Below are positions 12,230 through 22,976 of a DNA stretch of 64,000 nucleotides, piece by piece. A program made the position numbers and the translations under genes. Origin of the DNA: Adineta vaga (Eukaryota > Rotifera). Positions within the stretch are counted from its first letter, which is position 1, and every line of letters begins with the position of its first letter. The notes under the pieces are model-generated. The model ran no database searches, was not told where the DNA came from, and worked only from the letters and a program-made list of their open reading frames with translations. Where the stretch lies: NCBI GenBank assembly GCA_021613535.1, contig CP075494.1:5890001-5954000 (forward strand), given 5' to 3'.

Positions 12230-12724
12230 ATGTTGTTTCTAAAATCGATTTTCTTCTTCGTTATATTTTATATCTATAAAATTTCATCTGAATGTGAATC
12301 AAATGCAACATTATGGACTTATTATCCTTGTTCATTTATCATTTCACCATCGTCATTCTACTGTTCACATGTATCAATTATTGCATCCATTGATCAATGT
12401 TCCGATAGAGAAATGATTTTCTTCTGGCATTTTCCATTTGGTAATATGACACTAACTCTTCAATCCGATAAGAATCAACCATTTTTATTACGTTTATCAA
12501 GAACATCATTATTATCGAATAAATTAATTAAACATGTTTATCATTTGATTAATAATCGAACATTGGAAGAAGAAATGATTTATAACAATCATGCCAATGG
12601 ATTGATTACACTTTATTCAGATAAATATAATCAATGTTCAATGAAATTTCAAAGTATAAATGAAAATATTTACAATTATGGTACATTTATTCGAATGACT
12701 GCTTTAGTCGATAAGACTAATTGA
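12230..12724 (+). CDS. secreted protein of unknown family
   Basis: Single-exon frame of 164 residues from ATG 12230. It opens with a hydrophobic signal peptide (MLFLKSIFFFVIFYIYKISS). The mature part has five cysteines and several N-glycosylation motifs (NAT, NMT, NRT). I do not recognise a domain. Coding status is supported by the signal peptide, length, well-spaced cysteines and an otherwise unlikely open frame in AT-rich DNA. It is transcribed towards GNL2, whose end lies about 190 nt away on the other strand. A lineage-specific secreted factor is the most that can be said. Confidence 0.6.
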   Translation: MLFLKSIFFFVIFYIYKISSECESNATLWTYYPCSFIISPSSFYCSHVSIIASIDQCSDREMIFFWHFPFGNMTLTLQSDKNQPFLLRLSRTSLLSNKLIKHVYHLINNRTLEEEMIYNNHANGLITLYSDKYNQCSMKFQSINENIYNYGTFIRMTALVDKTN

Positions 12725-12794
12725 ATTTATGTAAAAACATAATTGTTTTTTTGTTTCTCTTTGAACAGTAAAATTCTTCTCGAAAAAAAATGAC

Positions 12795-12815
12795 ATATAT
12801 ATATATATATATATG
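12795..12815. repeat. (AT)n microsatellite
   Basis: About ten AT units between the convergent ends of the secreted orphan and GNL2. Confidence 0.75.
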
Positions 12816-12917
12816 TATACTTCAAATATTAATGTGAAGGATCGAAGATGATCAATCGATCGATGAATCTTTATTTATAAACTGAAAACAAACACACGTA
12901 ATAACAAGAAAACTATG

Positions 12918-14548
12918 TTATTCTTTTTCTTCATTTTCTTTTTTCTCTGAATCTTCAGGTGGTGTAACATAGTGTGGTAATTTTCCACGTTGAAAATCAT
13001 TTAAAACCATTTTTGCTACTGTTGATAAATCTGGTTCAGCACCTTTCAATAGTTTACCTGCTTTTCTTGCTAATTTTTCTAAAAATTCTTCACCTGTTGA
13101 GTAATCATCGATAGCATATGTTTTTAATATATATTCACGTTTTACACGTGATAATAACTCGTCAATATATTGTTCTGGTTGAGGAACATTTTCAACACGA
13201 ACAACACCTTTAAGAACAATATCCGTTTCAGAATCATCCGCTGGATAAACAATTCCTGGACAATCGATCAGAAAGATACGTTTCATTAAGGTAATGTATT
13301 GCCAAACTTTTGTTTCACCAGCAATTGGAGCTACTTTACATACCTAAGAAAAACCAAACAAAGATAATCGTATAGGATATTTTAATTTTTAAGCTTACTT
13401 TTTGTGCTCGTAATGTATTAATGACAGATGATTTACCCACATTTGGATATCTAAAATATCGAATAGTTTTACTTTCGTCATAGACATAGATATTCGTACC
13501 CAATAAAACCAACTGAAATTTGTTTTTTATCTTGATGCAATCGAGAAAATTGTCTTAATAATTGAATTAATGCTTGTTTACCAAAGTTTTTCTTCATATT
13601 TGCATGAAATGCAAGTGTTGGATGTGAACGTGAAAGTATTGCTACCCATTTTTGTGTAGCCCAAACAGGAATCAAATCACATTTATTAAGAATAAAAATT
13701 AAATGTTTATAAGCTTTTTCTTTCTTTAAATATGCTTCAACTTGTCGACATCGCGTACCTTCAGGATTTCGTGCATCAAGAACTTGAATAACAACATCTG
13801 AAGAATCAATTACCTAAAAACAAAATGAATCTAAGATTTTAAAGAATTCGAAACTTTCTATTACTTTATAAAGTTCATTCCAAATACGTTTACTTTGTCC
13901 AGCTCTAAATAATGGATTAAGTGTTTCTTGTTTGACACCATCATCTTCACGCATTAAATCAAGATCTTTTTCTTGATTATATTCACTTTGTGTTCGTTCA
14001 ACATGAGCCATTAATGCGTCCATATCATCACCACCGCCGATATTTGATGGTCGTTTTCGTTGTGCTTTTGGTCCAAACGTTGTTTGATATGATTCAACAT
14101 CAAGAATATGAGAACGTTTTTGTTTGCCTTTTTCATTTAATAATGTTACCGGTAATTGTGTTTGTTTCATCACGACTTGATATGGATCAGCAAGTGTTGT
14201 TGATAAAGCTGTTTGAAATTTTTGTAAAGAATTTTGTGTTACAACTCGACTATTATTAAACCATTGACGATTTGGTGCAACTCGTGCTTGTGTACCGGAT
14301 GGAAGTTGTTCTTGAAAAGCGGCAACTTGAGTAATTCGTCCTGATGGATCGCGTTTTGGTTTTCCTCCACGATACATTTGTAATCGTTTAACAGTTGATT
14401 GAGAACGAAGTTTAGCACCATTGACCGATCCAGTTGTTGTTTTAGATGGTTGACGGTTTTTTAATGAAAGAGAATGCGATGTCGAAGATGATTTCTTCGA
14501 TGATGAAGATGATGTTGTTTTATTTTTGCGTCCTTTATTTTTCGACAT
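12918..14548 (-). CDS. GNL2: GNL2/Nog2, nucleolar circularly permuted GTPase for 60S ribosome assembly
   Basis: Four exons, 14548-13865, 13813-13500, 13450-13399 and 13343-12918, with 49-55 nt introns and consistent phases, give 491 residues. The start has a Lys/Ser-rich nucleolar-type N-terminus and the NGP1NT region (residues about 40-170). The GTPase motifs are in permuted order: G4 NKCDLIP (near 275), then G1 GYPNVGKSS (near 332) and G3 DCPG (near 372), as expected for the YlqF/Nog family. Nog2 binds pre-60S particles in the nucleolus or nucleoplasm and is released before export. The length is close to yeast Nog2 (486) and much shorter than human GNL2 (731), so the long vertebrate C-terminal extension is absent; the protein ends in an acidic/Lys tail. 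An acceptor-like TTTTAG lies 12 nt before the ATG. Confidence 0.95.
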
Positions 14549-14560
14549 GATGAAAATTGT

Positions 14561-14562
14561 CT
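14561..14562 (-). promoter_or_regulatory. possible spliced-leader acceptor before GNL2
   Basis: On the minus strand a T-rich stretch ends in TTTTAG exactly 12 nt before the GNL2 ATG with no matching upstream exon needed. Bdelloid rotifers add a spliced leader to many mRNAs, so this may be a trans-splice site; a 5'UTR intron is the alternative. Confidence 0.35.
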
Positions 14563-14814
14563 AAAACAAAATTAAAGAAACTTTCATAATTTTATTAGGT
14601 GTAGGCGTGAGTATATCGATCGCTTAAAAAATAGTATTATAAAACTAGTGATAGTGACTGGCTGATCTGCAAGTGACTCTCAAAGGACCGTTAAGAAAAT
14701 ATTCTAATAGATGGCGTTATCAATCATCACTTGTTGGTCAGACTCGCACTTTTACAAAGAATATATTTTCAAATAGAAAAAGAAAAGACATCAGATCAGA
14801 TAAGTTAGTTGTCG

Positions 14815-16860
14815 TTATATTAAATTTGGAATGAATAGATCATAATTAACAAAATCTCTGCCCTCACGATGTTTTTGACTACTCTCTAACCATAATCGAA
14901 CTTTTAATGTATGTGTTCCTAGTTGACCTCGGTCATTGTTTTGAATATCGGTACAAACAAGTTCATGAGTATGTTGATGATTAGATGGTTCTGTATTTCC
15001 ACGATCATTCGATCTAGATGTTGGAACTAATTCAATCACCGGTGCAGTTTTATTCTTCGATCCAAAACATCGTTGAAAACAATTGGCTTTAGTAGGTGTA
15101 AAATTCGATGGATCTGCATCGTCGCATTGTTCAAAATAGCACCAATTTCGATTTGGAAGAATTTTTTTATGCAGCAATTTTCTTCCTGTTTCGGGAAGAC
15201 GTTGAAAAAAATCGATTAATCTTTCTTCTGTATTTTCAATTGGATACCATTTTGTTTTAACTAGATGTGCAATATGAATAGCTGTACGAGGAGGTGGAAG
15301 ATTAACGATAGCAGATGAGATCACTTGATACATTAGTTTTGAATCATAGATAGGCGGTGGATCATTTTTTGAATAAGTTTTAAATCGACTAATTGCACAA
15401 CAATGTACATCGCCACTAAAAAATGTTATCCGTACTCGTTTCTTTTGAGCAAATTCTTGAAAACGTCGTAATGCACGATTACGTTCATCGATGTGTGCTT
15501 CATGCGTCCATTCGTCAAGTAAATCATCATAGAGTTCAGGTAGACCAAAGATAGAATTTGTTTGTTTAACGAGCGGAAGTTGTCGACATTTATTGGGAAG
15601 ATTTTTAATATGTTCAAAACAAGTTTCTGCAAGTTTAAGTCGTATAAATGAGAATGGTACAGGAAATAGAATAATTAAATGAGGAATATTATGAATTTCC
15701 TTGTCTAATTTATCAAATATCATATCCCATGATCGTTCATGTTGAACTATTTCTGTCGTACGCTCTGTACGTGCATCAGCACCAACAATAGCTAAATTTG
15801 GACCACAAAATGTAAGAAAATTATAACCTTGATATCCAAATAAATCATGATCACGTGCTCTTTCGACAGTTGTATGATGTTGAAATAATAGACGCATTTT
15901 TTGTGCTGTTTTAAATAAACCTGTCATCATTGGACTATCATGAAGTAATGGTGGATATGAACCAGCACCATCAAATATATCATGATCATCCCACATCATT
16001 AAACTTGGAATAGATGCTAATGCATTTTTAACTTCAGGACGTTCCCAATTTTCAATGTAAGTATTAAAATGATATTCTTCCACTTGTTCTCGTAGATCAT
16101 CACGAAAATCACATGTCCACTTTAAATTCCATTCCATATCGACCCAATCTTTAAGATACGGTACATCTTCGAACATAAAATCAATATATGTTTGATCGCC
16201 ACCCCAAATTAAAAGATGTAATGGAATTTCATCATGTATAGAATTTAAATGTTTCCAAACATTTCCAAATGTTAATTTAGATTTCGCTTGTTCGGATACC
16301 GTTGCATCAAAACCATTGCAAGAAAAGAAACCTCCACGCCACTTTTGATTATAACGAGCAATATGAAATACACCTTCAGTTATTTGATCACCCCAATCAA
16401 TTTTCCAACCGATTCTTTCATCACCTTCACCATTACGTAATTCAATCGAAATATTAATACGATATGCTCGCATATTGAATATATTATCATATAAAATTTC
16501 ATTATTAAAATCTAATTTTGCTTGAGAATCAAATTCAATTCGTGGACTATCGTAGGAAATTTCACGAAAGATCAAAGCACTTCCAAGCCATAACATTCGA
16601 TTTAAATCAGTTTTAATAAAATGATAATATGGTCCTAGAGCTGGACCGGGTTTTCTTGGTGGACGATTAATTGAAGGTGCCTGTACATTCGTATGTGAAG
16701 GAGGAGGCATAGCTTTGAGTTTCGTTGTATGTGGTTTAGGTGTTGGACAATCAGTATTACTTTTAGGATTTGGATTAACTGGGTTAGGAGCATTGGCATC
16801 CAAATCTTGATATTTACTAGTTGTACTGTTTTTATATTCATTCTGTTCACTTTCAGCCAT
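14815..16860 (-). CDS. PhoD-like metallophosphatase family protein
   Basis: Intronless, 681 residues from ATG 16860; the open frame extends 39 codons further to a TTG but that part looks untranslated. The N-terminal 80 residues are Pro/Asn/Thr-rich and probably disordered. Then follow the PhoD-like blocks: LLIWGGDQTYID (near 217), MMWDDHDIFDGAGSYPP (near 287) and TFFSGDVHCCAISRF (near 478), which carry the Asp/His metal ligands, plus GADARTERT. This large-PhoD type is common in fungi and also found in other eukaryotes and bacteria. Members are assumed phosphoesterases but the substrate is not established. There is no signal peptide, so a cytosolic site is likely. The C-terminus after about 620 is variable. 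It sits just downstream of GNL2 on the same strand, 266 nt away. Confidence 0.85.
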   Translation of the reverse strand: MAESEQNEYKNSTTSKYQDLDANAPNPVNPNPKSNTDCPTPKPHTTKLKAMPPPSHTNVQAPSINRPPRKPGPALGPYYHFIKTDLNRMLWLGSALIFREISYDSPRIEFDSQAKLDFNNEILYDNIFNMRAYRINISIELRNGEGDERIGWKIDWGDQITEGVFHIARYNQKWRGGFFSCNGFDATVSEQAKSKLTFGNVWKHLNSIHDEIPLHLLIWGGDQTYIDFMFEDVPYLKDWVDMEWNLKWTCDFRDDLREQVEEYHFNTYIENWERPEVKNALASIPSLMMWDDHDIFDGAGSYPPLLHDSPMMTGLFKTAQKMRLLFQHHTTVERARDHDLFGYQGYNFLTFCGPNLAIVGADARTERTTEIVQHERSWDMIFDKLDKEIHNIPHLIILFPVPFSFIRLKLAETCFEHIKNLPNKCRQLPLVKQTNSIFGLPELYDDLLDEWTHEAHIDERNRALRRFQEFAQKKRVRITFFSGDVHCCAISRFKTYSKNDPPPIYDSKLMYQVISSAIVNLPPPRTAIHIAHLVKTKWYPIENTEERLIDFFQRLPETGRKLLHKKILPNRNWCYFEQCDDADPSNFTPTKANCFQRCFGSKNKTAPVIELVPTSRSNDRGNTEPSNHQHTHELVCTDIQNNDRGQLGTHTLKVRLWLESSQKHREGRDFVNYDLFIPNLI

Positions 16861-18147
16861 TATAACATAAATATTGTATGTAAATGTTCTATAATTGAAA
16901 GGAAATATTAAATTGACTTTTTCTTGACATATTTCTGATTGAAAAGATATGAAATGTTTAAGTAAAAGAAAAAACAACCACTTTTCAAAGACTGATTTGA
17001 GTTTAGAAAATACTCTCTGAAGATAACTCTAAGTAAATTTAATCTTGAATAACATGTTTCTTACTTACTTTTATTTCTCAATATCAATCGATGTATATGT
17101 TTATAAAGTAATAGATGTTCTTTTATTTCCTTTAACCACTATGTTAACAGAATATTTTTTTTCCTTCTCAAATGGTAAACCTTATTAATTGTTATTCCCG
17201 TCTCATATTTTTCTTTTCTTTTCTACTTTATTTGTACGTGAATTTAAACTCACATGCTTATGTTCACCTCTTTTCTTCGCGAGTTGACGTTACCAAGAGA
17301 ACGATAATAAAACACATACACACCTGGGTGTATAGTCATCTTACTGAATAAAACTATATGATGAACATCATATATGGTTATAAGTCATCATCTTTCTTTC
17401 CGTTCTGTTTTTTCCTACATAAGCAGATGCCATTATTCCAGTTACATCATTCAAATAATCTCTATTCATCTCTTTTCCTTTAATAATGACAAAAACTACA
17501 ACAATCTTCCATTGGTAGATGTCGTGAAATAATAGTTGTCAATTTTCAACTATTAAATTCGGACAAGTTCCATCTATTCAAGCACTACTATGAACATGCG
17601 TTTGATAAAAGATGTGCTAATCTATCAAGGAATGTTTTGAGCTGTCTTTTAGAGAATAACAGCTGATGAGATATGATCTACAAACATAAACATGAGTTTT
17701 GATTGTTCTGTAAGAAAACTGATACATGAATTCAAATAGTATAATATTCTTCACTCAATCAATGCAGTTACGATGTCAACGGATGAATGATATATATATA
17801 TATATATAAAAGAAATGATGAAGATCAATTAAAATGTGTAACTTCTGTTACATTCATTCGAAATCAGATCATTGTATCAGTAATTGTGATGAGTAGACAT
17901 CATACGTTCTACTTTTCTTATAATGTTAACCTTTGTTCGAAATAAAATATCAAATAAATCATTTTCATTTCATACTACTAAGGTATTCTCTCATAATCCA
18001 TTTTAAAGTTTATCTATTCTCGATGTACAACTATCAATGAGTATATCTAGACTCACATATCATTCGAATTTTTTTCAAGTTGATCTTTTTATTCAATATT
18101 TTAAGGACAGTTGTTAATGGTCTGGTTTTTCTTTGTATATTTATAGA
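16861..18147. promoter_or_regulatory. divergent intergenic region between PhoD-like and S9 peptidase genes
   Basis: About 1.3 kb between two gene starts facing away from each other, so it should contain both promoters. It holds a (TA)n run at 17791-17809. No coding potential is seen. Confidence 0.4.
17791..17809. repeat. (TA)n microsatellite
   Basis: About nine TA units. Confidence 0.75.
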
Positions 18148-20211
18148 ATGTTGAAGATAAGTATTAAGTTTTATTTGCTGTTCATTCTAAAATTTCTAAT
18201 CTGTTTATCATTTCCAACAAAACCACGAATAACATTTGATGAATTTTTCGATGCTACTGCTTTTTCATCATTAAGTTTATCACCAACAAATGAATATTTG
18301 TTTATCGGAACACTTCGTGCGTCATGGAATACAAGTTCGTATGAAAATGCTCTTTGGATTTACGATACTCAAAAACAAACAAGAAAACTTATTACAGAAA
18401 ATCTTCACAAAACAATTAAGCCACAATGGTCACCTAATGGTCTCTGGATTGCATTACTTCTTGATCAGCCATCATCGAATATGACACATATTGATCGATA
18501 CGGACAATCTATTTCGAATGATTCACACATGGAACATTACATCCATTTATATTCTCCTCAAGCCGATGAATTGTTGCCTGTTGAAATCGGAATGAATGTT
18601 CCTCTAAGTTTTACTTGGTCCGATACTGATTTTTCACTTTATTTAGCTACAATAAATACACCCATACCAAAGATCGATGATGAATGGAAAGATGTTATTC
18701 AATATCGTGAAAATAGAGATCATGAACAAAGTTCTATTATTCAAATTGATATCGTTTTATACAATCAGTCATTCTCTATTGAAAAAAATCTTGTAACAAA
18801 TCTATCCTTTTTAATTGGTGAACTATTGTTTAATCCTTCGGAACAAAAATTAATTGTTGCATCTGTTTCATCATTAATCGAAAATTTAGATTATTTTGAA
18901 ATCTACTCAATAGATTTTCGAAATACATCTTCATCCATTGTTCGCTTGACATTTAATGAAAATATGGAACGTAACTTACAATTATCAGCAGATAATAAAT
19001 ATCTTCTATTTCAAAGTAGTACCATCAATTATAGTTCAAGAAAAATGAATAATACACAAGTTACTCTTTCTGCATTAAATTTAAATAATGGTCAAGTTAC
19101 ACGTTTAGCACAAGATTTTCATGGAAGTATTGATGATTATACAACTACAGCTGATGGTATCATTTATATTCTTGGACAATTAGGGACAGAAGTTCAGATT
19201 TATTCATTACAATCATTATCCGATGATTTAACTCAACATATTGGATGGAATGGTAGTTATGGGTCGATCACTGTATCAAATCAACATTCGATAGCATTCG
19301 TTTATTCATCAACAGAAAAACCAATGGAAGTATATCTGATTAATCATATTGATAAACTTCAAAATGCACAGTCAATTACAAATGAAAATCATTTATATAC
19401 TCAACGAGATTTACCTCGAGCCACAGTTTATCAATGGAAAAATCAAGATGATTCTCGAAATATTGAAGGAATGCTACATTATCCACCAGGTAAATTTCTC
19501 TCAAAAAATTTACCACTTCTTGTTCTTATTCATGGTGGACCATACGGAGCAAGTATTAATCAATTTCTACCTAATTGGTATACATGGGCACCATTAGCTG
19601 CTTCCGAAGGTTGGCTAGTATTAGAACCAAATTATCGAGGTTCGACAGGTTATGGTGATGAATTTCTTCAAGAACTACGTTATCGACCTTTATCTCTAGC
19701 TGGACAAGATATATTACATGGTGTTGATCAATTAATTCGTGATGGAATTGTCGATCCATATCGACTTAATATTGGTGGTTATAGTTATGGTGGTTTTCTT
19801 ACGAATTGGTTGATTACACAAACAAAACGTTTCAATGCTGCACTCTCTGGTGCAGGTTCTATTGATCATACATCATCTTGGGGCATGATGGATATACCAA
19901 TATTACTCACACATTTATTTGGAGGTCATCCATGGGAAACTTCTCATATCTATAAAAATGAAGCTCCAATTTATCAATTAGATCGAGTTCGAACAGCAAC
20001 ATTAATAACTACTGGTGAAGTTGATGTACGAGTACCAACCAGTCAAAGTTATATAATGGAACGTGCATTATATTTTCGAGGTATACCAGTAAAATTACTT
20101 GGTTTCCCAGAAGAAGGACATCTTTTAGCAAATAATCCTTGGCATGGAAAAATTAAAACTCGAGAAGAATTAAAATGGTTGAAACAATATGGAAATCAAT
20201 CATCGTATTGA
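18148..20211 (+). CDS. secreted S9-family serine peptidase (prolyl oligopeptidase / acylaminoacyl-peptidase-like)
   Basis: Intronless, 687 residues from ATG 18148; the open frame upstream begins at a TTG and is preceded by an acceptor-like TTTATAG, so the ATG is preferred. An N-terminal hydrophobic stretch (KFYLLFILKFLICLSF) is a signal peptide. Residues about 30-400 form the repeated beta-propeller part (LSLSPTNEYL, WSPNGLWIALL). The alpha/beta-hydrolase half follows with LLVLIHGGPYG, the nucleophile GGYSYGGF (Ser about 546), the acid GEVDVRVP (Asp about 626) and PEEGH (His about 658): a complete Ser-Asp-His triad. S9 enzymes cleave short peptides after proline or release acylated N-termini. 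Secretion suggests digestive or extracellular peptide processing. Lack of introns next to intron-rich genes is compatible with horizontal origin, but not proof. Confidence 0.9.
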   Translation: MLKISIKFYLLFILKFLICLSFPTKPRITFDEFFDATAFSSLSLSPTNEYLFIGTLRASWNTSSYENALWIYDTQKQTRKLITENLHKTIKPQWSPNGLWIALLLDQPSSNMTHIDRYGQSISNDSHMEHYIHLYSPQADELLPVEIGMNVPLSFTWSDTDFSLYLATINTPIPKIDDEWKDVIQYRENRDHEQSSIIQIDIVLYNQSFSIEKNLVTNLSFLIGELLFNPSEQKLIVASVSSLIENLDYFEIYSIDFRNTSSSIVRLTFNENMERNLQLSADNKYLLFQSSTINYSSRKMNNTQVTLSALNLNNGQVTRLAQDFHGSIDDYTTTADGIIYILGQLGTEVQIYSLQSLSDDLTQHIGWNGSYGSITVSNQHSIAFVYSSTEKPMEVYLINHIDKLQNAQSITNENHLYTQRDLPRATVYQWKNQDDSRNIEGMLHYPPGKFLSKNLPLLVLIHGGPYGASINQFLPNWYTWAPLAASEGWLVLEPNYRGSTGYGDEFLQELRYRPLSLAGQDILHGVDQLIRDGIVDPYRLNIGGYSYGGFLTNWLITQTKRFNAALSGAGSIDHTSSWGMMDIPILLTHLFGGHPWETSHIYKNEAPIYQLDRVRTATLITTGEVDVRVPTSQSYIMERALYFRGIPVKLLGFPEEGHLLANNPWHGKIKTREELKWLKQYGNQSSY

Positions 20212-20257
20212 TAAGAACAATTAATTATCTTCCTATTTACTTGTTTTATTACTTTAT

Positions 20258-20263
20258 AATAAA
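20258..20263 (+). terminator. AATAAA poly(A) signal for S9 peptidase
   Basis: Canonical hexamer 47 nt after the stop codon. Confidence 0.55.
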
Positions 20264-20704
20264 TTTTATTTAATCATCGTTTTCAAGACTATTTTAGTGT
20301 CATTCGTCTCATACGGTCATTGAACAGCACTTGCACTCTCTTAAAAGACTGTTATGACTATAGATTCCATTCCCTTCAACAATGCTATTAGTAATTTCGC
20401 ATGGTTAAATTTCCTTCCTTTTCTTCTATCACACAGAATATCCGCATCTTCTACCCTTATCGTTTTTAACTACTTATTGACATATCCTCCATCCGATATG
20501 TGGCTTAAAATGTTGTCGGTTTTCAAGAAACGATGCTTATTTCTTGATTTAATTATGATTTTATTTAGTGTAAATATTCGAATGCAGTATTCAAATTTGG
20601 ACATTTGATTTAATAATAAAAAAAGAATATTTGCAGCGAAAAATTGTAGTTTTTTTTTATTCAATGAAAGGATAGTTCTTTTCATAAGAAAATATTGCTT
20701 AAAA
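20264..20704. other. intergenic
   Basis: About 440 nt between convergent genes. One 84-codon open frame on + (20354-20608) has no recognisable signal and is not called. Confidence 0.4.
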
Positions 20705-20995
20705 TTAAGGTAAAATAGCTCGCCGTTTTCCTCGCATAGCATGAAATGATCGACGATTTGGATACGGTTTGAGTAAATCTCGTGTAACTAAATTTGTATC
20801 TTCATCGCTTGATCTGTCTTGTTCGGAATCATCAAAGATTTGTTCATCGATGGGTATTCGTCTTCCAAATAAAATAGCTTGGATTCGATCATTATGGTAA
20901 TTGTGATTATTATTACAATTGGCAATAGTAAATAATAAAACAAAAATTGAGACAATTGCCAATATAAGCAGCTGATTATGCGAAGATTTCAACAT
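20705..20995 (-). CDS. candidate neuropeptide / prohormone precursor
   Basis: Single exon, 96 residues from ATG 20995. Residues 1-27 are a signal peptide (LLILAIVSIFVLLFTIANC). The rest shows prohormone hallmarks. A Gly-Arg-Arg amidation and cleavage site (AILFGRR) immediately follows the first short N-terminal peptide. Then comes an acidic spacer (DEQIFDDSEQDRSSDEDT), and then a second unit bounded by NRR and ending GKRR (SFHAMRGKRR). Processing at these sites would give two C-terminally amidated peptides, ending -ILF-amide and -HAMR-amide. The length and layout resemble single-copy protostome neuropeptide precursors in which the active peptide follows the signal peptide. I cannot assign it to a named family. 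It could also be a non-neuronal secreted peptide. Confidence 0.6.
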   Translation of the reverse strand: MLKSSHNQLLILAIVSIFVLLFTIANCNNNHNYHNDRIQAILFGRRIPIDEQIFDDSEQDRSSDEDTNLVTRDLLKPYPNRRSFHAMRGKRRAILP

Positions 20996-22976
20996 GGTTT
21001 TATGCTAAAAGATAAAGTATAAAACTAAAGAATGTTTCTGATATGACATGAAAGATTACCTTAGGCTTTTTCTCTCTTCTATATCTTTTACATTCATCTA
21101 TCTCAGAAAGAAAAATCTATTACTGTGTTTTTGACAGAAAAATTATATCAAAAGATTATTATCTCTTCATCAAACTAGTGTTCGCGAAAAAACTCTTCGT
21201 CTTACAATTAACTATAGTTAACAAGATCATATATTTATAGACGCATTCACATCCTTTTCTAGTACTCGATGATTTTCTTTTTTGATTGTATGATTCAATC
21301 AAATTGATTATCACTTATTCGTTTTCGATCGAACTTATTGGAATTAGTCAAATAAAGAGTTATACAATGCATGTATTATCTCTCATTTCACTCGTCGAGA
21401 ATGAAACATTGTCAAGTTCATTTTCTGAGTAGAAGAAAAAAAGATCGAACATTACTGTTACAATGAACGATAAAAGTCGAACATAATTCATCCAGAATCA
21501 TATTTACTGGAAAGAATTTATATATATTACCTGTCTCTTTTCAAAGAGAAGAAAAAGAAATAGGAGAGGATTGCGTGTTTAATTGCTTTTATCTAATGGT
21601 CTTATCGTTGAAGAATACCAGAGTCAGATAAAAAGAATGAATTTCTCTCTCTCTCTAGTAAATTTACATGAGCTGATCTCGTTTTCATCTTCGGAAAATC
21701 GTTAGAAGAATTTGTTATTCATATATAATTCGTATTCTCTAGATAATTCTTACAAGACTCGAACGGGAGATTTTCTTTTCTCCGCCTACATACTTAGCGG
21801 AAAAGAACTTATACGATTTGACATAGAAGAATAAATATATGATACTCACATCGAAATATTCAACATAATATATCTATCTAAATCTAGAATAAACAAGACC
21901 TTCTTTTTTTGTATCTAACAATGTCTATGATGTTAGCAAATGAAACTCTTCTAATTATCTTGCATTTCTCTTACGTCAGTAAAGTACCTTATAAGCGAAT
22001 AATCTTCTTGTAAATCTAAGTGTTTCGTGACTACTTTCATATCATTTTTTGATGTACGTCAAAGACTCCTACAAAAATCTATAGTGTGCTCAGTATTCTG
22101 ATATAAAATGGAGTGTAAAAAAACGACAACAATTTATCTTAGTTTGAATAGAAAAGAGAAAAAATCAAATATTTTTTATATCGACGAAGTAGAAACAATC
22201 TGTTTCCTAGAAAATATAGAATAAACAAAGAAATTTAACAGTTGCATTGTCTTAAATTTAGTTTGCTATCGATTAAATGATTCATTTTTAAATAATACTC
22301 GAAATTGTCACTGAAATATCATGATAGAAATTGAATGAAAATAAAATCCTTATTAGTTGATTAAAGATAGAGAAAATGTAAATAATCTATTAGAAAAGAT
22401 TTTACGTCAAACAAGGTAGAAATCAATCTCATTATGCATTATTTATTTTTGTATATAATTAATCATTACATCACCAGATGACTATTTGACATTGTGAACT
22501 TGAAGTGTAAATATCTCCCTATTTTGTCGTTGTATTATATTTATGAATATGTAAGAAAATAAATCAACATAAATGTAAGAGAGTAAAAGTCGTTAACATT
22601 CCCACTAATACTCATGTATTATTTGTTATTTAAAATAGAACATGCATGGCGATGTTGAACAGATAGTCGATGATGACATTAGCACTTATGACTATCATGA
22701 TCTGTAGAGAAATAGTGGAAGCGAGGGAACGCAACTTTCATCTATATTCTCTAGATTTTCACACTTCTTTCACTTCTTGTTACATAAAAGTCATATAAGC
22801 TGAATATATCTGCATATTTGATGAGTGTTCTTGATAGAGAATGTCGAGTTATTAACTAATAATGGTATAAAGATTGACTCAAGTGTGAATGTATATGAAA
22901 AAACATCCTGATTCTCAATCCAAATATGGGTGGTATTTATTTCAGAAAAAAATAAAAATCTTGATCGTCTTTAGTT
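20996..22976. other. intergenic, 2 kb
   Basis: AT-rich sequence with short pyrimidine runs. No gene, RNA or repeat supported. Confidence 0.5.

Noticed and set aside
16861-16977. 39-codon N-terminal extension of the PhoD-like protein
   Set aside because: It begins at TTG, not ATG; the ATG at 16860 is the first usable start.
20354-20608. 84-codon open frame on +
   Set aside because: No recognisable features, lies in the 3' region between convergent genes and overlaps another random frame on the opposite strand.
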